This document shows positions 13,569 to 25,600 of a stretch of DNA of 64,000 nucleotides, piece by piece; the stretch's first letter is position 1, and each line of letters opens with the position of its first letter. Both the position numbers and the translations under genes were made by a program. The DNA is from Promerops cafer (taxonomy: Eukaryota > Chordata > Aves > Passeriformes > Nectariniidae), in the NCBI GenBank assembly GCA_013398275.1, contig VZSE01005958.1, positions 372,001 to 436,000 of the forward strand, read 5' to 3'. The notes beneath the pieces were generated by a model. The model had not been told where the DNA came from. It was given only the letters and a program-made list of their open reading frames with translations, and did not search any database.

Positions 13569-16521
13569 GAATGCTTATTTATGATAACTATGAAAGTATT
13601 CAAATAACTTCAGAATTAACAATATTTCTTCCTTAAATATGACAAAAGCAAATGACCTGAAAAGATATTTTGCATTTCACAACCTTTGCAGAAGCCGTAT
13701 TGATGCTTTTACTGTAATTGAAAGCCTTCTTTTATAGACTTCCCTGTCATGTCCTTAGCAGAAATTACCATACAACAGAATAGCATACACTTGATTTGTT
13801 CTCATCACTTCCATTTCCTATAAAAACTAATGTACTATCAATTAGCAGTGTATTATGTTTCATTATTAAAATGAATAATATTACTGCTTTAACATAAAGT
13901 TAGTGTATTATACATGTTTCTTATGTCATCACAGTCCTGGCGCCTCTTCGCAAAGGCTCATAAAAACTACTGGGCACCAGAGAGCAGTTTTTGTGGCTTT
14001 AGAAAAACAATTTTCATTTAGACCCTTCTACATTGCCTTTAGTGCTCTTACAGCAATATCAGTTCTCTGTAAATGGATCCAAATAAGGCTCGTTGATGGC
14101 TAAATGTTCCATGGAATTGAGTATACCCAAACACTTGCTGTCATGCAAACTGAGAAAAAATCAAGTCTCAAAGATGGCAGCGTGTAAAAGGCAGAGTAAG
14201 TATTAGATGTCAATGGTGAACACTGGAAGTAATTTCTTTCCTTCTCTCTCCCACATGTGAAAATGTTTGTCTAGGTGCTCTTAAAGACTGGCAGTTCTTA
14301 GAGCAAAACTGAAGATTTTGCTTTATGGTTTTTACATTACATAGACATTGTTGTTTCACAGTAATTTTGTTAGATTGTAAACTTACTTGATTTCCCTTCC
14401 CAGCTACAATACTCTTCAACAATGTAAATTCAACACTTAAAATCTACGTATGCTAACTATCTATAAATCATAACACACAGAGCAAACAACATTAATCAAC
14501 TTCATGTAGCAATGAAACTCTTTTGTTTGAATTAGCTCCAATTATGTGAATTTTGGTGTTGACTTCTTGGCATAGAATAAATCAAAACAATTCCATAAGA
14601 TTTACTTTCAGTCTCCTGACATTCTAGTTTTTGGATGATTGACCTCAGTTTTCATGCAAATGTACCAATATATTTCTCTGGGCTGTAGAAATATATAGGA
14701 GAATTTCAAAATACATAGCTAAATAACTTTGGAACATTTTCTACAACAACTTGATGCACTGCTCTTGGACCGATGATCTGAAGATCACTAGTTAAAGGGG
14801 AGTCAGAGTGGAAAAAGCAGGAAAGAACCTTATGAGTTAAAGGGGTTTTCTTCTCCATTATTTGGCAGGTTTTCAAGCCATCAGCCCTCCTGTAGTGTAA
14901 ATCAAGCACGAACAAACTACTATTGCAAATTGCAATCTATATAGTTTACTCAAACAAAAAGATGAGGAAATTTTTAGTTTGACATTTTCTCCTTATTGGT
15001 CATTAACCCACAACAAGCAGGTATTTAAGCCTGAATCAGTACTTAAGTTCACTGTTCATTCACATATTTAATGTCTTTGACCCCGATTTTCATTTGGGTC
15101 CTCAAGTTGTGCAGCTACAAAGTATCTGAAAAAACTTCTCAGAGCGAGACAAGAAGATAATGCTCCTGATCCTGTCATTCTATCCAAGAGTGGTGATAGA
15201 GAACCCTTCTTCTCTCCATGCAAAAATCCCATCAATGAGCTAAAACCAACAGGTATTAAGCTGACCTATTTGACTTTGGTTTTTAACAAAAGATGGCAAA
15301 ATACTTGCACATATGGCTGGGACACACTATCTTAATTAGTATGTCAAGTGTAGTACTGCTTGTGAATTTTTTCCTATTCCCGTCCAAAATTAAATTATTC
15401 AGCTTAACACCTTTTATTAGCTAAACTATCAGTTGAGTATAATAATACCTTTCACTTCACATTAGGAAAGAAGGTGGAGGAGAAGCAATGGAGAGGGCAT
15501 GGATGCACAACCAACAGCTAAACGGTAAATCCCTTCCCATCTGATGACACTCTTGTATTTGTGTCCAAATTTTGTTAGGATGCTATCCAGGTCAAAGTCC
15601 TACATTACAGCCTAAGTGACACATGCTGTGTGTTAGGATCAGATCCAATCTACCCATTGGTACATGCCAAACTAAGCACAACACCCTGTGACAATGTTAC
15701 AGAAATTATGAATATGCATACTTATTTTATGTTTTTTATTGGAAGTAAACATTTATTATGGAATATTGCACTTGCAAAGGCTGAAAAAAACAAAAAAAAT
15801 ACAAGTAAAAGGAATAATTTAAAAAATGGCAAAAACTTCCAAATGTATGAACTCATTTTAGGAAAAGAGAAATAGAATTATTCTCAAAGTAAAACACCTC
15901 AAGTTGAGTTCATATCCTTAGTAAAAAAAGTGTGAGTTCACACATCATTAGATGAGCTGAACTGGTCTAGTTCTGCTGAATTAAAAGAAACCATACTGAT
16001 ATATCTTAGGTGAGGATCAGAACCTTGACCCATACATGTAACTCGACTCTTGAAAGTGGAAATCTCAACTTTAATGAGACTGCTTGGGTGGTCCTTTCAT
16101 TTAATATATGATTAAGTGATTTCCTGCATAAAAATGCAAAAGAAAAGGTGTCAAATGTGAAAAGCTCAACACTGTATAGTACTTAGCACTTTCAATTCTA
16201 TGGAAGTCAATCCAGGCTGAAGAATTTCAGTATATGCAGGACCAATGTCTGGAGAGCAATCGACTCACAAGAATTAGACACTGTATTTTGTGACATTTTT
16301 AAAATGTGTTATACTTTTTGACATCTTGTGCATATATTATTTTCTTTAACATCCCAATGAACCATTTGACACACTGAATTACATTTAATTTCATAATATC
16401 TCTTGATCTTAGAAGAGCTTTCAGAGATAAACACATGCAATTAAAGAGACACTGACTCTATCACGTTTCACTTGAAAAATTCGTATAAATTATTCTGTAG
16501 AGAACATGGTCAGTGGACTGG

Positions 16522-16565
16522 AATCTGTCAAAGTCTATAACAAAATCTGTCAAAGTCTATAACAA
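16522..16565. repeat. Exact 22-bp tandem duplication
   Basis: Two perfect head-to-tail copies of a 22-bp unit beginning AATCTGTCAAAG lie at 16522-16543 and 16544-16565. It looks like a recent replication-slippage duplication. Confidence 0.9.
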
Positions 16566-18599
16566 AAAGCAATGAAAATTAACAATTATATAAGTAGATG
16601 GGAGGTATCTTGTGCTGACTCTAGAGGCCAGAGTTCTGACCTCCATTTAATATGCTCATTGATAAACTGGAAAAGATTTGAGAAAGTTAATAAAGCACAC
16701 AGATGGTATAAAATGAAAGGATCTGAGGCAACTTTTCAAAATCAAGATGTACTCCAAAAGTTCCTGGATAAGTGTGAATAAAGCGAATAAATGATGTTGA
16801 TATACAGTGTAAATTTTGCAAATTGCTTGTTTGAATATATTTCTACTGTGGGTTACTGCTGCAATCACTTTCTCTCTTAACAATTTACTGTACTTTGTAC
16901 TTTCCCTTTCCAGTTTTTCTTTCTCTAGATGCTTTTATGAATCTTCATTGACTAGTTCCTGAATGGACTCTAGAGGTGCTTTTCAAAAGATCTGGTTTAC
17001 TTTTTCTAAAATTGGGCAGTAATTTGCATAATAATCTCAAGAACAGTTAATGGACATGCAGATAATATTAGAGACTATTTTACTCCCTGTTTTCAGTGAG
17101 TAATGGACATGCATTAGAATAAATACATGGATCATCTAGAGAAAATTCCAGACACAACTACAGGATATGAGTTTATTTTTCAAAAGTACACAGAAGGACA
17201 AATTAGCTGCAGGTTTGATAAGGTACTAAAAATATCCCCTAATTTATTCATGTTTATCTTGCACAAGCAGAAATTAGGAATTAGAGCAGTGTGAAAATGA
17301 TCAATTCTGTATTTTTCAAATTTCAGTTTCAAACTTCTTCCTTTGATCTCTACAAGGCTATGATTTTTTGAAGACAAATTTTTCTTCAGATTTTTCTCTA
17401 GGCAACATAAAAAACCTCAAACCAATCAGTGTTTTAGAACACTCAAAATGAGACAGTGATTCACCTAGCCAACCATAAGCACATACATCTGACTGTTTCA
17501 TCTATTGTGCTTCTGTAATTCCTGGTAAAAAGCAGGCCTCTCTGAGGCTTCACTCATTTTGTTCTAAAGTAGGTGTTTAATATAAGACTAAAAAATTATG
17601 AATTCCTAAAGTTCACAGTTTTCTATTTTTTAGACAGAACATTTCATTCCATAAATATGAAATTATAATATTTTGATATTTTTATTTCATTCATGTTATT
17701 TTAGTCAAATGAACTTTCATTAGCATAAATGAATTTGTCTAAATATTTGGCACATGTTTGGAAAAAATGATTTTGATGCAAACTTTCAAATCCTCTCTGG
17801 TTATTTCTCATAAGTGTAATGTTTTAAGGCATTTCTTTGTAATGAAATGTTCTTTGTAATTGCCCATTGCTAAGCACTGTTCTTATAGTTTAAATTAACA
17901 TAAAGAAAAAACAGTGTTGATGAATAGCACGAATAGCAATTTGTAAAGTCCTTTTACAGTGCCAAAAATAGTTTGCTTCTGCTGTTTTAGCCATTAAGCT
18001 TGCTGCTGCTGGACTCTTATTAACCAATAATCTTAGCAGGATGTTTGAAATGTTAACTTCAATACAGCTGGTTGTTTTCCCATTTAATATCCTTTGCTTT
18101 TCATAGTCACTGAAGCTTAAGCATTTATATGCTTGTTGATTTTCTTGATGTTGAGCCATTATCTGCTTCTTGGGTAGGAAACTGATGTGGTACAAATAAG
18201 CAGAGCAATAAATCATTTCATCACCTTTGTTTAATGCCTTGAAGCTCTTTCACTCCTTTTTTTCCCCTCCAACCAGAGACAGTGATCAGCTTCAAGAAAA
18301 ATGAGAAAAGCACAATCAGAGCTCTCAGCAGGCTTCCTAGGTCCTTGAATGTTAATGATCATATCTTTTTTTTTCAGTGCTCAACTGCTAATATACTGTT
18401 CTAAAGGATAGCGAATGTTCAATTTACTCTTGTATTACTGACAACAGGAACAAAAGGTTTACAGATACAACATATAGTTCACATATTTAAATGAGGAAGG
18501 CTGATAAATTCATAAAACTCTTGAAGGAGTGCTACTAACAAATAAATTCTTTCTTTGTCACTCTGTGTGCCTAAGGAATTTGTATGCTCCAAATCCTAA

Positions 18600-18950
18600 A
18601 AACTGGAGACCTCATTGCTCTCTACAACTCCCTGAAAGGAGGTTTTAGTTAGGTGGGTGTCAGCCTCTTCTTCCAGGCAGTAAGTGACAGGACAAGAGGA
18701 AAAGGCCTCAAGCTGCACCAGGGGAGCTTCAGGCTGGACACCGGCAGGGATTTCTTCATGAAAAGGCATGATAAACATTGGAATGGACTGCTCAAGGAGG
18801 TGGTGGAGTCACTGGTCCCAGAAGTGTTCAAGAGACAACTGAGTGTGGCACTTAGTGCTATGGTCTAGTTGACAAGGTGGGGCTCAGTCAAAGGCTGGAA
18901 TGAAGGATCTTAGAGGTCCAACCCAAATGACTCTGTGATTTTGGGATTCT
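18600..18950 (+). mobile_element. CR1 LINE, 3' fragment
   Basis: The sequence follows the usual avian CR1 3' end: the ORF2 C-terminal region, then an untranslated tail ending in the typical octamer-like motif (ACTCTGTGATTTTGGGATTCTG, about 18930-18951, given here in two halves: ACTCTGTGATT and TTGGGATTCTG). It is heavily 5' truncated, which is normal for CR1. Open frames in it (18653-18868 and minus-strand shadows) are remnants, not genes. Confidence 0.85.
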
Positions 18951-20477
18951 GAGAAGACAAAAATATGTACCGTAAAAAAAACCTAACACACCAAAAAAAC
19001 CCTGACCCTACAAACAAACAGCAATACCTGGGAACAAATAAACAAAACCAACCCAAAAAACAGTGAAGAAATGAATCTTCCCCAAATATAGTTATCTAAA
19101 ATGTGATATTCTGATATGAGTTATTGGACTAAGCTCTCTACAGAGAGCAGAGACATTTGGAGGCATGTCTAACATCTGTGGGAGTAACTCCCTATTGCAC
19201 TTATTTCTTTCTTTTGATCAAAGGGGACATCAAGATGGTTAGGTCAGGTTAGACTATGAATTTGAAAATCAATATACAAATACCATTCAAAACAGTAATT
19301 ATGTTAGATTGCACCATAAATAAACCTGGCTGCAGATTTTCTGTATACTTCTTCAGGAGACAAAGCAAAATATATCTGTCAAAAGGTATTAGATGAAAAA
19401 TACATCCAAATCTGTATTTTATTAGTTCTGTGTATTCTCTCTCTTACGGTCAGGCTGTTTGCAGCTCCTGGATAGTGTAGATGGGAGTAATTGAACCACA
19501 TGTAGACATAGTTGATGAGGATGTGCTCCCTGGCAAATAGAAAGGAAAAGGCACTTTCAGGGCTGTGATTAATTTCATTCTAAAGCAGACTTCTAAAATA
19601 ATCTGAATTAATTATCCCTATTTGTCTAGACTTGACTACAAATTCAACATCAGGTAGCTAGTAAAAGCACAAAGATTTACTGTAGAAACATTTTAAGTTA
19701 GCTAATGTTATTCCTCTCTAGTGACATGTTATTTCAGATAAATGGTTTATTTATGATCTACTAAAGATTTGATTATGTCTTGTCTAGGTGTATCTAAGAC
19801 AGGTTTAACCTGGTTGTGTGAAATACTAATAGTGTATTTCCTAGTGTGTTTCCATGGCAGAGCCGACCTCAGCAGAGAGCTATTTCAGCTTCAAAAGCCA
19901 GCTTTGAATCTGAGGTCTGCTGTGCTAGGCTGTCAATGCTGGTTATCTAAAAGTTAGTCTCTGAAGTTTTGATCTTGTCTTAGGCTGCATGCACACATAA
20001 AGCATTACAGTTTAACAGTGCTTTGGGCAACATTCATTTCAGCAATTCTTGTTTCCTGTGAACTTTTTAATAACCAACCACTTTTAATCTCCTCCATCCA
20101 GGTTATTTGGCTTGAGAAGTGCCTAAGGCCTAGCAGGATTAGCTTTTTTCTTTTTTTTTTTTTTTTTTAATAGTTTTCCTGGTGCATTCTTTAGCAACTG
20201 AAGTAAAAATGCTTTGTGAATTTGAGACTTCATGTAGCAAGTATTTTTCTGAGCTTCAAGGCTGAAAAAAAAAAAATCTGTTTCCATGGACTTTGAACAA
20301 TTATAACTCTTACACCACTTACCTGATTTTCTTCTGAGCAGTAAAAAAGGTATTTTCATAAGAAGTTGGATTAAGAGAGCAATTTTATGTATTTGAATAA
20401 ATAGTCTGAAATGGAATCTTAAATTCAACTTTATATATAGTGATGCCACTTGGTTTTTGCCTTTCTTTTCTTTTATA
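18951..20477. other. Unannotated AT-rich DNA
   Basis: This is non-coding in appearance. It contains A-rich runs just after the CR1 tail (about 18960-19060) and a pyrimidine-rich tract at about 20144-20168. The minus-strand frame at 20123-20500 reads through that T tract as poly-lysine and is not a credible gene. Confidence 0.55.
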
Positions 20478-20966
20478 TGTTCCCTGTATTGTCCACACAT
20501 ATATTTGTAGCTCTGTAGCCTATTGTATTAGTAGCTAGTTTTTCCAGTACTTTTCCATGGCCTTTCCCTAAGCAGAAGACAAAAAACAAATTCCAGAGCT
20601 CCAAGCCCTGGGAGGTACAAGGCACTGTGCTATCTTGGTTATTCCTGGGAACCAAGGCTGAGAACAACTCTTTGAGACACATTCTCATGGACAAAGTACA
20701 ACTAGTGCTGAAGGGGGGCTCCAGAGAAGGGGCTTGACCTGGGGGAAATTGCATCACCACTTGTCCTCCTAAATGGTGCTTTTTGTCAATTATGCTAATT
20801 TCCTAAAACGTATAAATGTGTACTCATCCCAGTAGGGGTGGGCTTTTGTGGACATCTTTCCATAACTGCCCCTGAAGGCCTTAATTAAAGATCCTCTTTT
20901 ATATTACCTCCTTACTAAAATTATCTCGAGTTTCATTTCCAGGTTGGTTAAAAGGCAGCAACAGCA
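20478..20966 (+). mobile_element. Probable solo LTR, edges uncertain
   Basis: The 3' half has LTR-like order: a TATA-like TATAAATG at about 20811, an ATTAAA poly(A)-type signal at about 20883, and a U5-like end around 20930-20966 that I recognise as similar to avian ERV LTR ends. The upstream half (20478-20780) is GC-richer than its surroundings and would be U3. I could not find a convincing target duplication, so the boundaries are estimates. A non-LTR origin is possible. Confidence 0.5.
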
Positions 20967-23900
20967 TATGAAAAATCCTTACCCCTTTGAAGTATTGTAA
21001 TACATTTATAATCCTCAAAATTTTTATTTCTGAAAGAAATAAAACCTACCACATTGCTTAAAACATCACTGTATCCAAGTAAAAGTAAAAAAAAATCCAA
21101 GAAAGATCAGAAAAAATAAAAAATAAATTATCTTCCCTTACATTGTGGTAGGGTTTCCATGGGTACAGTCTTCAGGTGCTCTTTTATCTATTCTGATATA
21201 GAGAGTGGAGAGTGCCGCGAGAATGTGGCTTATCTCCTATCTAGTACAAGGAACACCACTTGCTCTCTTAACTAATGGAGGAAAAGCTTCAATGAACTTT
21301 TTCAGTTACATCACTTAAGGCTAAAATGGGTATTGTTCATGTTCAAATCTTCTAGTGTAACACTACCTTAAGTCAGGGACAGACTGTCCAGCGAAATGGT
21401 GCTAAAGGTGTAAGTCTGCAAATTGGCTACAAGCATACTTATAAAATCCCTAAAACTATTTTACCTTTTCAGAGAAAAATCCTGCTCATGTGTGTTAGGT
21501 CTCCAAATGCAAACAGAAGTCACATCTTTGTTCATCTGAGAACACACAGTCATGCCTGATAATGTTCATCTCTTCCCTTGCACCACATCTCAGCAATGAA
21601 ATACAGAGCTAATGTGGGAGCATTAGGGTTATAGTAAATATGTTGGCAGAAAAGGTGTTGGCAGCAAGGTATGTGGAGTAATAAAAACTTCCTGGGCTGG
21701 TTGCTCCAGTTGTGTGCATGAGTTTGTAAGTATACATACCTGACAAATAGAGAAGCAGCAGCACCAGTCCTTATTGCTCACTTCCCTTTGTGTCCCCATT
21801 CCTCTGTTCACACATCTACTTCCATGGAAGACAGGAAGGAAGGTTCTGCAACTCTGAGTGAGTGTACAGTTTTTATCAGCAAATGAGAGTGGTCTGATAT
21901 ATATTATAGACACTTATTCTGTTCATAGAGCCCTGAACTTCTCTTTGTGCATTTAAATGACTGTTTTGAACTATCTAATTTAACATCTGGCTATCTGTAT
22001 TTAAGGTCTTGGCTGCATAGTGAAAAAAATGCACACAAATGGAAGCAAAAAAACCAAACCACAGGAATTATCATAAGGATCAAATCCCAAATCCATCTAG
22101 TTCAGGATATTTATTTTGCCAGTGACAATAGCCATTATCAGATCACACAGAAAGGCAAAAGCTTCTGGCTCTAGAAACTAGAGATTGGTTTGAACCATAG
22201 AGCACAAGATTTATTATTAGTTTTTTTTAATGTAAGTTCTTCGTGTCTGCTGTCTACTGATGACTCACTTTTTGACAAATGCTGCACTTTAATCCAATGC
22301 GGTCTGAGAGAAAATCTTTTCTTTCAGTCATGAATTTAATATAGTCACAATTTAAAGGAAATTGGTTTCGAAACTGAATTTATAAATCATCTCGTCAAAC
22401 CATCTAAAATTGGACTTGTTCAAAAGTGGAGTATTATTACTCCTATAAGAATCTACCTTATTTTCATTCTTCAGTGTGGTAAGATTTCAAATGAATGAAA
22501 TTGAAGTCCACTGTTGTGGTTTTTTTTCCTAGGTCTACTATTATTGTTGTATCACATCTATTTCAATACTAATAAAGCTTTATTGCTTTATATCTTGAAT
22601 ATGATGAATTTTGGTTTAGATTTTTGGCTGGCAGCCAAAGACAATTATCTTCTTACTTCTCCTAGGGAGATGAGGGTGGGGGGGGGCAAAGTCACACTTG
22701 TATGTTTCATTTGTTCTAAGGCACTTAAGTCTTGTCTTTTTCTTTTTGTAAATTTACAGCTTGACCTTTTGCTGATATAATTAGTTCAAATGTGCTTTTA
22801 AAATTAAACAGACCAGCACATACATTTGTGGTGTAAACCTCTCAGTTGAGAATGTTTAGGTATGATGTGTAAGCACTTTGAAATACAGACAGCTGGCATA
22901 TGATTGCATTGTGTACTGGGTTTTTAATTAAGAGAATAATTTGATAATACTAATGCACTTTTTTCTAAATTCACTGGCTACAGTCTAAGAGAAGAAGGAT
23001 ATTTATAGTTATATGGATAAACTTAGACTTCAGCAATGATAAATTTTTAGGTAACTGTTTAATCAAAGGCCAGTTTAAGTTTGATCTAGTTAAATATGAT
23101 TTGATTCCTATAGTCTGAAACATTATACTTAGACTAAACAACATATTTTTATCTGAAAGAAAATACTAAAAAGTGTTCTGCAAAATTCAGCTAAAAATTC
23201 ATCGGATCACAGAAGCTCAGTTGAAAATCTTTGAACCAAGTCAAAATAAAAGAAACATGAAGTACTAATTTTGTTAGTTGCTTTTTCTTTGAATTTTTTA
23301 TTTCTTCTTTAAACTGAAAAAACCCCAACTCCACTTATTTTCATCATTAATCCAGAAAATAAAATAGCCAATTAGATATTTTTCCTTGGAAGTGTTTTCA
23401 TTTAGAAAATAATAATACATCTCTCTTTAAGAATAATTACTTTATTGAGAATAGTCTAGTCTGTTATAGATCCTACAGATTTCAGCTCTTTTTTCTGGAC
23501 TGAAAACAGTGCCAAGATTATTCCTCAGCTGTTAGATTTGCAGAACAATTGCTAGGAATGTAGGATTTTCTTAGCCAACAGCCTTAGAGGAAAGTAGTTT
23601 CAGGGTACTCACATGGATTCTTCCCTGCACAAAATCAATTTTCGTATTTTTTTTCCTGTCTTGAAACGTTAATGTCTTTTCCCACCCCACAAAACCTGGT
23701 ATTTTCAAAAAGGATCTTTTTTGGTAGGATAAGCATGCCCAGTGAAAAATCTGAGGCGTTCTATTTCAGCTCTTCCCTGCACCATTTATAATTCCTCTAC
23801 TCTTTTTAGTTTGTCTTCTGGGTGTCACTGTAATTCCTTCATGTAAAACCATATTAGGTGGTGAACCCCAGGAAATTTATTTTCCAGTTATTTCCTGACA

Positions 23901-24254
23901 AACTATCAAACCATGAATTAGCCGCTTACGTGTTAAACCACAAACCATGAAACCACATATTGGTGACCTGAATTCTCTGTTCTAAAGCCAGGTGATTGAT
24001 TGGAGGCAAAAAGTCTGAAAGTCCAGCACTAAGGGAGCTAGTGAAAAGCTCGGATGCAAGAGTAGCTGAGTTGGCCATGAGGCTGTTTTGAGGATGTTCA
24101 GGAGAAAGTTGTTTCTACTGCTTTGGGAGATGAAATATGAATCGCTTTTATGAGCATCAGACCAGTCATCTTTGTAAAGGCTATTTTCACACTTATCCTA
24201 CTTTGCTCAGACACAAACCCTTGAGATCCTCAGAGAATTTGCTATCTTTTTAGT
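20967..24254. other. Unannotated AT-rich DNA
   Basis: There is no gene or identifiable repeat here. Open frames are below 100 codons and show no domains. The region contains only short homopolymer runs. Confidence 0.55.
24250..24254. repeat. Target site duplication TTAGT, left copy
   Basis: TTAGT directly precedes the LTR and recurs directly after it at 25596-25600. Confidence 0.85.
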
Positions 24255-24950
24255 TGTCATGGTTTTTTGGAATGTCTCAGTTTGAGAGGAAGTGAGATTT
24301 TTGGGAAGTTATAGTCAAACCAATCAGTGGTCAGATTTGAATATTGGCACCTGGTGTGACCACTGAAGACATGGATCACCTCTGAGAACACAGAGGGGTT
24401 AAAAGCAGAGAATTCCAAAAGTTCCCTCTTTTTTGTTCCGGTCTGGCAGAGAGTACACACCTTCCCTCTGCCCGGCCACAGGCTGCGTGGGGGAGGGGAG
24501 CCATGGAGGCCCAGGCTGAGGTAGGCCGCAGCCCCGGAGAGAGAGAGGGTGGACGGGAATGGAACTGGGCCAGCCCCTGCAGGATGGAGGGGTGGAGAGA
24601 CACTGAAATGTCTTTTGTTCCCCCTGCCAGAGGAAGAGAGAGAGAGAGAGACAGTGAGCGCCTGAGGGCAGCGGAGCTCAGACTTTTAACACTTTCCTGG
24701 GTGAAAGACACTTTATGAAACATTAGTCCTCCTGGCTGGTGGTTTGAGAGAGAAGAGAGAAAGTCTGGGACCTGAGATGTTAAGAAGAAGGTGTGGAGAA
24801 GCTTAAGTGGGAGGAGATGATGGAGTGGCTTTTTGGCTGGACTTTTCTTGTATAGCCATAGACTGAACCAAGTTGCCTGTAATACATGAGACTGCATTTA
24901 GGGGGATGCGATGGCTTGAGCCAAGAGACTGACCTGCTGTAATGACACCG

Positions 24951-24956
24951 TATAAA
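24951..24956 (+). promoter_or_regulatory. LTR TATA box
   Basis: TATAAA lies about 700 bp into the LTR, upstream of the poly(A) signal, in the order expected for an LTR promoter. No evidence in the sequence shows that it is still active. Confidence 0.55.
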
Positions 24957-25461
24957 GGAATGGAGTAAACAGAGGAAGATGAAGAGGGCGTGGTGGTGCC
25001 CTCCATCTTCAGGGAGAAGAAGAGCTCTGCTCTAAGACCCTCGGCCCCAGGGGATGAGAAAATGGGGGGGGACTGTTGTCCCAAAAATGAGACATGGTTG
25101 TTTTTTTGGCACTTGGCAAAGCATCCTTGAAGAACCCTGAGCAGTTTCGGTCCATGGATGGTGGTGAGAGCACTGTACATGGAAGGAGGATGTCACAATG
25201 GCAGAGTTTCTCCGGGCGGTGCCATGTGTGACATGGAAACATGGGAGGTTTCAACTGTGTTTCGTGGAGAAGACTACGGTAAAAGAGAGACTCCTCTCTC
25301 CCCTGACAGACTGAGAATTGATTATCAGAGTGGTGGTAACTTGATCAGGTTTCCAAAGTTTTGTCTCACTGTGGTTTGGTAGAAATTGGGTGGGAGGAGG
25401 AAGAATGTTTGGAAGGTTTTCATTCTGTTCCCTGTGAGTTTCTGTTATTTTAGTGTAAGTT

Positions 25462-25467
25462 AATAAA
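25462..25467 (+). terminator. LTR poly(A) signal AATAAA
   Basis: AATAAA lies 128 bp before the LTR end and is followed by T-rich and GT-rich sequence. This is the normal position for the R/U5 polyadenylation signal. Confidence 0.75.
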
Positions 25468-25595
25468 ACTTTTTCCCCTCTCTTTCTAAGTTTGAGTCTG
25501 CTCTGCTCTGTTCCTGGTCACATCTCACAGCAGTTAGTTGAAGAAAATATATTTTCATGGGGGCACTGGCATTGGGCCAGCGTCAAACCATGACA

Positions 25596-25600
25596 TTAGT
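25596..25600. repeat. Target site duplication TTAGT, right copy
   Basis: This matches 24250-24254 exactly and defines the LTR end. Confidence 0.85.

Larger units (their letters stand above)
912..18595. other. AT-rich intergenic or intronic DNA without recognisable gene
   Basis: I see no conserved protein motif, RNA gene or identifiable transposon in this 17.7-kb block. The open frames are all under about 130 codons, have no recognisable domain, and sit in AT-rich sequence. The longest are at 9611-9994 (127 aa), 17890-18216 (108 aa), 11062-11376 (104 aa) and 3676-3987 (103 aa). Homopolymer runs occur, for example an A run near 944-959 and T runs near 11638-11668. The stretch at 7610-8220 is somewhat richer in GC, but I could not assign it. 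The block could be a gene desert or part of a very long intron. Confidence 0.6.
24255..25595 (+). mobile_element. Complete solo LTR, ERVL-like, 1,341 bp
   Basis: The element begins TGTCATGGTTT and ends AAACCATGACA, so its ends form an 11-bp terminal inverted repeat with the TG...CA termini required by retroviral integrase. It is flanked by a perfect 5-bp duplication, TTAGT. Five base pairs is the size typical of ERVL-type elements. Inside are a TATAAA at 24951 and an AATAAA at 25462. A GA run lies near 24635-24650. No gag, pol or env sequence adjoins it, so it is a solo LTR left by recombination between the two LTRs of a former provirus. The 173-codon minus-strand frame at 24376-24897 is an LTR artefact, reading the GA run as Ser-Leu repeats. 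Confidence 0.92.

Noticed and set aside
20123..20500. 125-codon minus-strand frame with a poly-lysine end
   Set aside because: The lysines come from the T-rich tract at about 20144-20168, and the rest has no domain.
24376..24897. 173-codon minus-strand open frame
   Set aside because: It lies wholly inside the solo LTR, and its Ser-Leu run is the GA microsatellite read in reverse. There is no protein domain.
1..25595. Full provirus bounded by the two related LTRs
   Set aside because: The LTRs are in opposite orientation, and the right one has its own target duplication, so they are independent insertions.
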